A DNA stretch of 6,623 nucleotides, from contig DLXL01000153.1 in assembly GCA_003448025.1 (NCBI GenBank), forward strand, positions 2,014 through 8,636, in the 5' to 3' direction. Shown one piece after another: positions 6,216-6,623 of this stretch. Made by a program: the position numbers and the translations under genes. The notes under the pieces are model-generated. The model was not told the DNA's origin. It was given only the letters and a program-made list of their open reading frames with translations, and ran no database searches. Each line of letters opens with the position of its first letter. Position 1 is the first letter of the stretch. The stretch comes from Saprospirales bacterium (GTDB lineage: Bacteria > Bacteroidota > Bacteroidia > Chitinophagales > Saprospiraceae).

Positions 6216-6623
6216 ATGAGAAAAACAATCTTATTCAGCGCAGCATTTTTGTTGCTCAACTCCCTCATTGCACAGGAATCCAGTCCTGTTGTCATCCTTC
6301 AAACTACCGGTAAGGTATCGTTGGTTTCCAAAGGCAAATCCAAACCCAACCCGGTTGGTGCAGGTGCAGTAGCCAATCCTTCCAGTATCCTCAAAATGAG
6401 CAAGGGCGCTTCTGCGGTGGTATTATGTAACGGTCAATACATCACCATTAAGGATAAGGAAAAGGCAGACCTTACCAGTGTCTGCAAGAGTACACCAGAC
6501 ACACAAAAAAAGAAGGTTGATAATGACTTGAATCAAAAGATTATCGCTGCTGTAGATATGGTAGGGGTGGCTAAGGCAAGAGGTGATGGCTGGGTTAGAA
6601 ATGTAACGGATCCTAAAAAGAAT
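6216..6623 (+). CDS. Second secreted FecR-like protein (3' end beyond window)
   Basis: An open frame of 136 codons runs without stop to the right edge, so the gene is truncated by the window and not broken. It begins MRKTILFSAAFLLLNSLIAQ, a clear signal peptide; an in-frame ATG two codons upstream (6210) is an alternative start. Residues 24-80 repeat the layout of the FecR-like module in the gene at 3619: VVILQTTGKVSLV, a Pro/Gly turn (PNPVGAGAV), KGASAVVLCNG and YITIKD. A Lys/Asp-rich helix follows (about 95-115), then VGVAKARGDGWVRNV, matching the place of GIKGFASSDATIKAL in the other gene. The two are probably distant paralogues. It lies 35 bases after the peptidase gene in the same direction with no terminator between, so it is likely part of the same operon. 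Full length and C-terminal domains are unknown. Confidence 0.65.
   Translation, partial: MRKTILFSAAFLLLNSLIAQESSPVVILQTTGKVSLVSKGKSKPNPVGAGAVANPSSILKMSKGASAVVLCNGQYITIKDKEKADLTSVCKSTPDTQKKKVDNDLNQKIIAAVDMVGVAKARGDGWVRNVTDPKKN

Overview
The window looks chromosomal and most likely comes from a Bacteroidota bacterium (Cytophagia/Saprospiria-like; the genus cannot be fixed from sequence alone). The evidence is moderate A+T content, several signal peptides ending in Ala-Gln, no convincing Shine-Dalgarno sequences before the starts, FecR-like envelope proteins, and intergenic palindromes of the 'accacaaag...ctttgtggt' kind that are familiar in this phylum. No plasmid, phage or transposase gene is visible.

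Layout. Positions 1-605 hold no gene. They carry four different palindromic elements packed end to end: a nested 163-base inverted structure, a 165-base MITE-like palindrome bounded by ACTAGT, a hairpin with a T-run that could terminate transcription in both directions, and a weaker palindrome just past the first gene. A minus-strand gene (606-2186) encodes a secreted protein with a coiled coil and a C-terminal outer-membrane-barrel-like region. A 101-base divergent spacer follows. From 2288 to the right edge, four plus-strand genes lie tightly together, separated by 41, 0 and 35 bases: a CHASE2 membrane protein, a FecR-like secreted protein with an Fn3-like segment, an M48-like zinc metallopeptidase with TPR-like helices, and a second FecR-like secreted protein cut by the window edge.

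How the genes may work together (inference). All five products carry a signal peptide or membrane segments, so the locus is an envelope module. The CHASE2 protein would be an inner-membrane sensor, the FecR-like proteins periplasmic binding or scaffold parts, and the HExxH peptidase the only recognisable enzyme. The divergent protein could be an outer-membrane partner. The CHASE2 protein has no kinase, cyclase or other output domain, so any signal would have to pass through protein-protein contacts, proteolysis or a product encoded beyond the window. The role of the system is unknown; the domain calls rest on motif reading, not on searches.
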